Source of the DNA: Flavobacterium psychrotolerans
GTDB taxonomy: Bacteria > Bacteroidota > Bacteroidia > Flavobacteriales > Flavobacteriaceae
DNA: 64,000 nt
Assembly (NCBI RefSeq): GCF_003097635.1
Contig: NZ_QCZI01000006.1
Location: 1 to 64,000 of the forward strand
Reading direction: 5' to 3'
The notes under the pieces are model-generated. The model made no database searches. It was given only the letters and a program-made list of their open reading frames with translations, and was not told where the DNA came from. A program made the translations under genes and the position numbers. Position 1 is the stretch's first letter, and the number at the start of each line of letters is the position of its first letter. Shown piece by piece: positions 62,245 through 64,000 of the stretch.

Positions 62245-64000
62245 ATGGATAGGTTTTCATTTCTAAACGCAGCACATACCGAATTTTTTGCACAATTATA
62301 CGATCAATATTTAGAGAATCCAGATAGCGTTGAGCCTAGCTGGCGAAGTTTTTTCCAGGGTTTCGACTTTGGAATGACTACTTATAATGACGAAAACCCA
62401 GTAAACTATATTGCAAATGTGGCTTCTGGTGCCGTTGAAAGTACTCTTGTGTCAGAAAAACTTCAGAAAGAATTTAATGTATTAAAATTAGTTGACGGCT
62501 ATCGTTCCCGGGGACACTTGTTTACCAAAACAAATCCTGTGAGAGAAAGGAGAGCTTCCGCTCCTACATTAGATATTGAAAATTTTGGGCTTTCAGCAGC
62601 CGATTTGGATACCGTTTTTGACGCTGCAAAAGTGATTAAAATACAACCTTGCTCACTTCGGAAAATCGTAGAGCATTTGGACACTATTTATTGTCAGCAC
62701 ATTGGGGTAGAATACATGTATATCCGTATTCCGGAAGTCGTGGGATGGATTCAGAATAAATTAGGGGTCAATGACAATAAACCTAATTTTTCATCAGATG
62801 AAAAGAAAGCGATTCTTAATAAATTGAATCAAGCGGTTTCGTTTGAGAATTTTTTACATACAAAATACGTGGGTCAAAAACGATTTTCGCTTGAAGGAGG
62901 GGAATCAATCATTCCTGCTCTCGATGCTTTAATCGAAAAAGCCGCTGAAAAAGGAGTGGAGCAATTTGTTATGGGGATGGCACACCGGGGCCGTTTGAAC
63001 GTTTTGGCAAACATATTTGGCAAATCTACCCAGGATATTTTCGGGGAATTTGACGGGAAAGATTACGATCAGGAATATTTTGACGGGGATGTAAAATACC
63101 ATTTGGGACTTACCGCCGATAAAGTGACCAGCACTGGAAAAAAGATAAATATCAATTTGGCTCCAAATCCTTCGCACCTTGAAACCGTGGGGGCAGTAAT
63201 AGAAGGGATCACGAGAGCAAAACAGGATAAGTATTTTTCAGATGATTTTTCAAAAGTATTACCCATTGCCGTTCACGGTGACGCTGCCATTGCAGGTCAG
63301 GGCATTTTATATGAAATTGTGCAAATGGCTCAATTGGACGGATATAAAACCGGAGGAACCATTCACATTGTAATCAACAATCAAGTTGGTTTTACCACCA
63401 ATTATTTGGACGCCCGTTCTTCTAAATATTGTACGGATGTGGCTAAAGTGACACTTTCTCCTGTGTTACATGTTAATGCCGATGATGCCGAAGCGGTGGT
63501 GCACGCCATGTCATTTGCGTTGGATTTTAGAATGCAGTTTGGACACGACGTATTCATTGATTTATTGGGATACCGAAAATACGGACATAACGAAGGGGAT
63601 GAACCTCGTTTTACCCAACCCGTATTGTACAAAATTATCGCAAAACACCAAAACCCAAGAGATATCTACGCCGCTAAGTTATTGGCTGAAGGCGTAATTG
63701 ATGCGGATTTTGTGAAATCTATAGAAACGACTTATAAACAAGACTTAGACGACAATCTTCAGGCATCCCGTAAAAAAGATTTAACCATAATTACACCATT
63801 CATGAAAAATGAGTGGCAAGGTTTTCAACAAGTTACCGATACCCAAATGCTTCAAAAAGTAGATACCTCCTTTCCTAAAGAGGGACTTACCGCAATTGCA
63901 AATGTGATCTGTAATTTGCCTTCCGATAAAAAGTTTATCAGTAAAATTGAAAAACTGATCAACGACAGAAAAACGATGTTTTTTGAAACCAATAAGTTGG
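62245..64000 (+). CDS. sucA: 2-oxoglutarate dehydrogenase E1 component (partial, 5' part)
   Basis: An open frame from ATG at 62245 runs off the window end and covers 585 codons of an expected 900 or more. It starts MDRFSFLNAAHTEFFAQLYD (E2-binding N-terminus). It includes MAHRGRLNVLANIFGKSTQD (about residues 245-264), NPSHLETVGAVIEG, VHGDAAIAGQGILYEIVQMA (ThDP/Mg region) and NNQVGFTTNYLDARSSKYCT. The enzyme decarboxylates 2-oxoglutarate in the TCA cycle and passes the succinyl group to lipoyl-E2. The E2 gene presumably follows outside the window. Confidence 0.95.
   Translation, partial: MDRFSFLNAAHTEFFAQLYDQYLENPDSVEPSWRSFFQGFDFGMTTYNDENPVNYIANVASGAVESTLVSEKLQKEFNVLKLVDGYRSRGHLFTKTNPVRERRASAPTLDIENFGLSAADLDTVFDAAKVIKIQPCSLRKIVEHLDTIYCQHIGVEYMYIRIPEVVGWIQNKLGVNDNKPNFSSDEKKAILNKLNQAVSFENFLHTKYVGQKRFSLEGGESIIPALDALIEKAAEKGVEQFVMGMAHRGRLNVLANIFGKSTQDIFGEFDGKDYDQEYFDGDVKYHLGLTADKVTSTGKKININLAPNPSHLETVGAVIEGITRAKQDKYFSDDFSKVLPIAVHGDAAIAGQGILYEIVQMAQLDGYKTGGTIHIVINNQVGFTTNYLDARSSKYCTDVAKVTLSPVLHVNADDAEAVVHAMSFALDFRMQFGHDVFIDLLGYRKYGHNEGDEPRFTQPVLYKIIAKHQNPRDIYAAKLLAEGVIDADFVKSIETTYKQDLDDNLQASRKKDLTIITPFMKNEWQGFQQVTDTQMLQKVDTSFPKEGLTAIANVICNLPSDKKFISKIEKLINDRKTMFFETNKL

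Overview
The window is chromosomal DNA of a member of the Bacteroidota, most likely a Flavobacterium or close relative. Support comes from the AT-rich sequence, promoters of the form TTG-N18..21-TAnnTTTG instead of sigma-70 boxes, type IX secretion (T9SS) sorting domains and a PorP/SprF-PorE-like pair. A complete SUF iron-sulfur operon and many family-level matches (DUF3078, DUF2480, DUF3109, DUF4837) fit the same group. These are judgements from reading the sequence; no database search was run.

Layout. 1-7.9 kb: tail of an upstream gene, a secreted Lys-rich protein, a large outer-membrane protein, aspartate kinase, an SSAT-like acetyltransferase, class I fructose-1,6-bisphosphatase and a TerB-like protein. 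8-14.4 kb: HupE-like membrane protein, dCMP deaminase, a CtpA-type protease, a short FAD oxidoreductase, MarC, a T9SS cargo protein and a DUF3109 protein. 14.7-18.3 kb: class I ribonucleotide reductase in the order nrdB-nrdA, with a terminator-like hairpin just before nrdA. 18.5-21.4 kb: T9SS-type outer-membrane pair. 21.6-22.9 kb: hflX. 22.9-31.5 kb: a long minus-strand SUF cluster (sufA-sufB-[four-helix-bundle gene]-sufC-sufD-sufS-[lipoprotein]-sufE-sufT-like-DUF2480-DUF3078). 31.8-38.8 kb: metallo-hydrolase, S8 and M1 peptidases, an integrase remnant, a geranylgeranyl-reductase-type flavoprotein, a MenD-like C-terminal remnant and a PagL-like protein. 38.9-43.4 kb: DEAD-box helicase, rnpA, a second CtpA-type protease and a double-OmpA-domain protein.

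43.4-45.4 kb is the most unusual stretch. Two minus-strand lipoprotein genes are separated by about 60-bp repeats with a CCGCAAA...TTTGCGG inverted core. The block ends in a second, diverged copy of the last 90 bp of the upstream ompA gene. A related repeat sits next to the integrase remnant at 36.4-36.6 kb. Together these suggest a cassette-type or integrative element that inserted at the 3' end of the ompA gene. 45.4-54.5 kb: ElaA-type acetyltransferase, ankyrin protein, DUF4837 lipoprotein, MltD-like transglycosylase, phosphoglycerate kinase, DNA polymerase III delta-prime and DoxX. 54.5-58 kb: accessory region with a phage-repressor-like gene, two gene fragments, a PAS-LuxR regulator and a T9SS type C-CTD protein. 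58-64 kb: tRNA-Ala(GGC), queD, lpxH, DUF2062 protein, MFS exporter, a beta-barrel protein and the 5' part of sucA.

Most genes are core metabolism and envelope functions. The SUF cluster works as one Fe-S assembly unit. The 20.4 kb pair belongs to the gliding/T9SS machinery that would export the two T9SS cargo proteins seen here.
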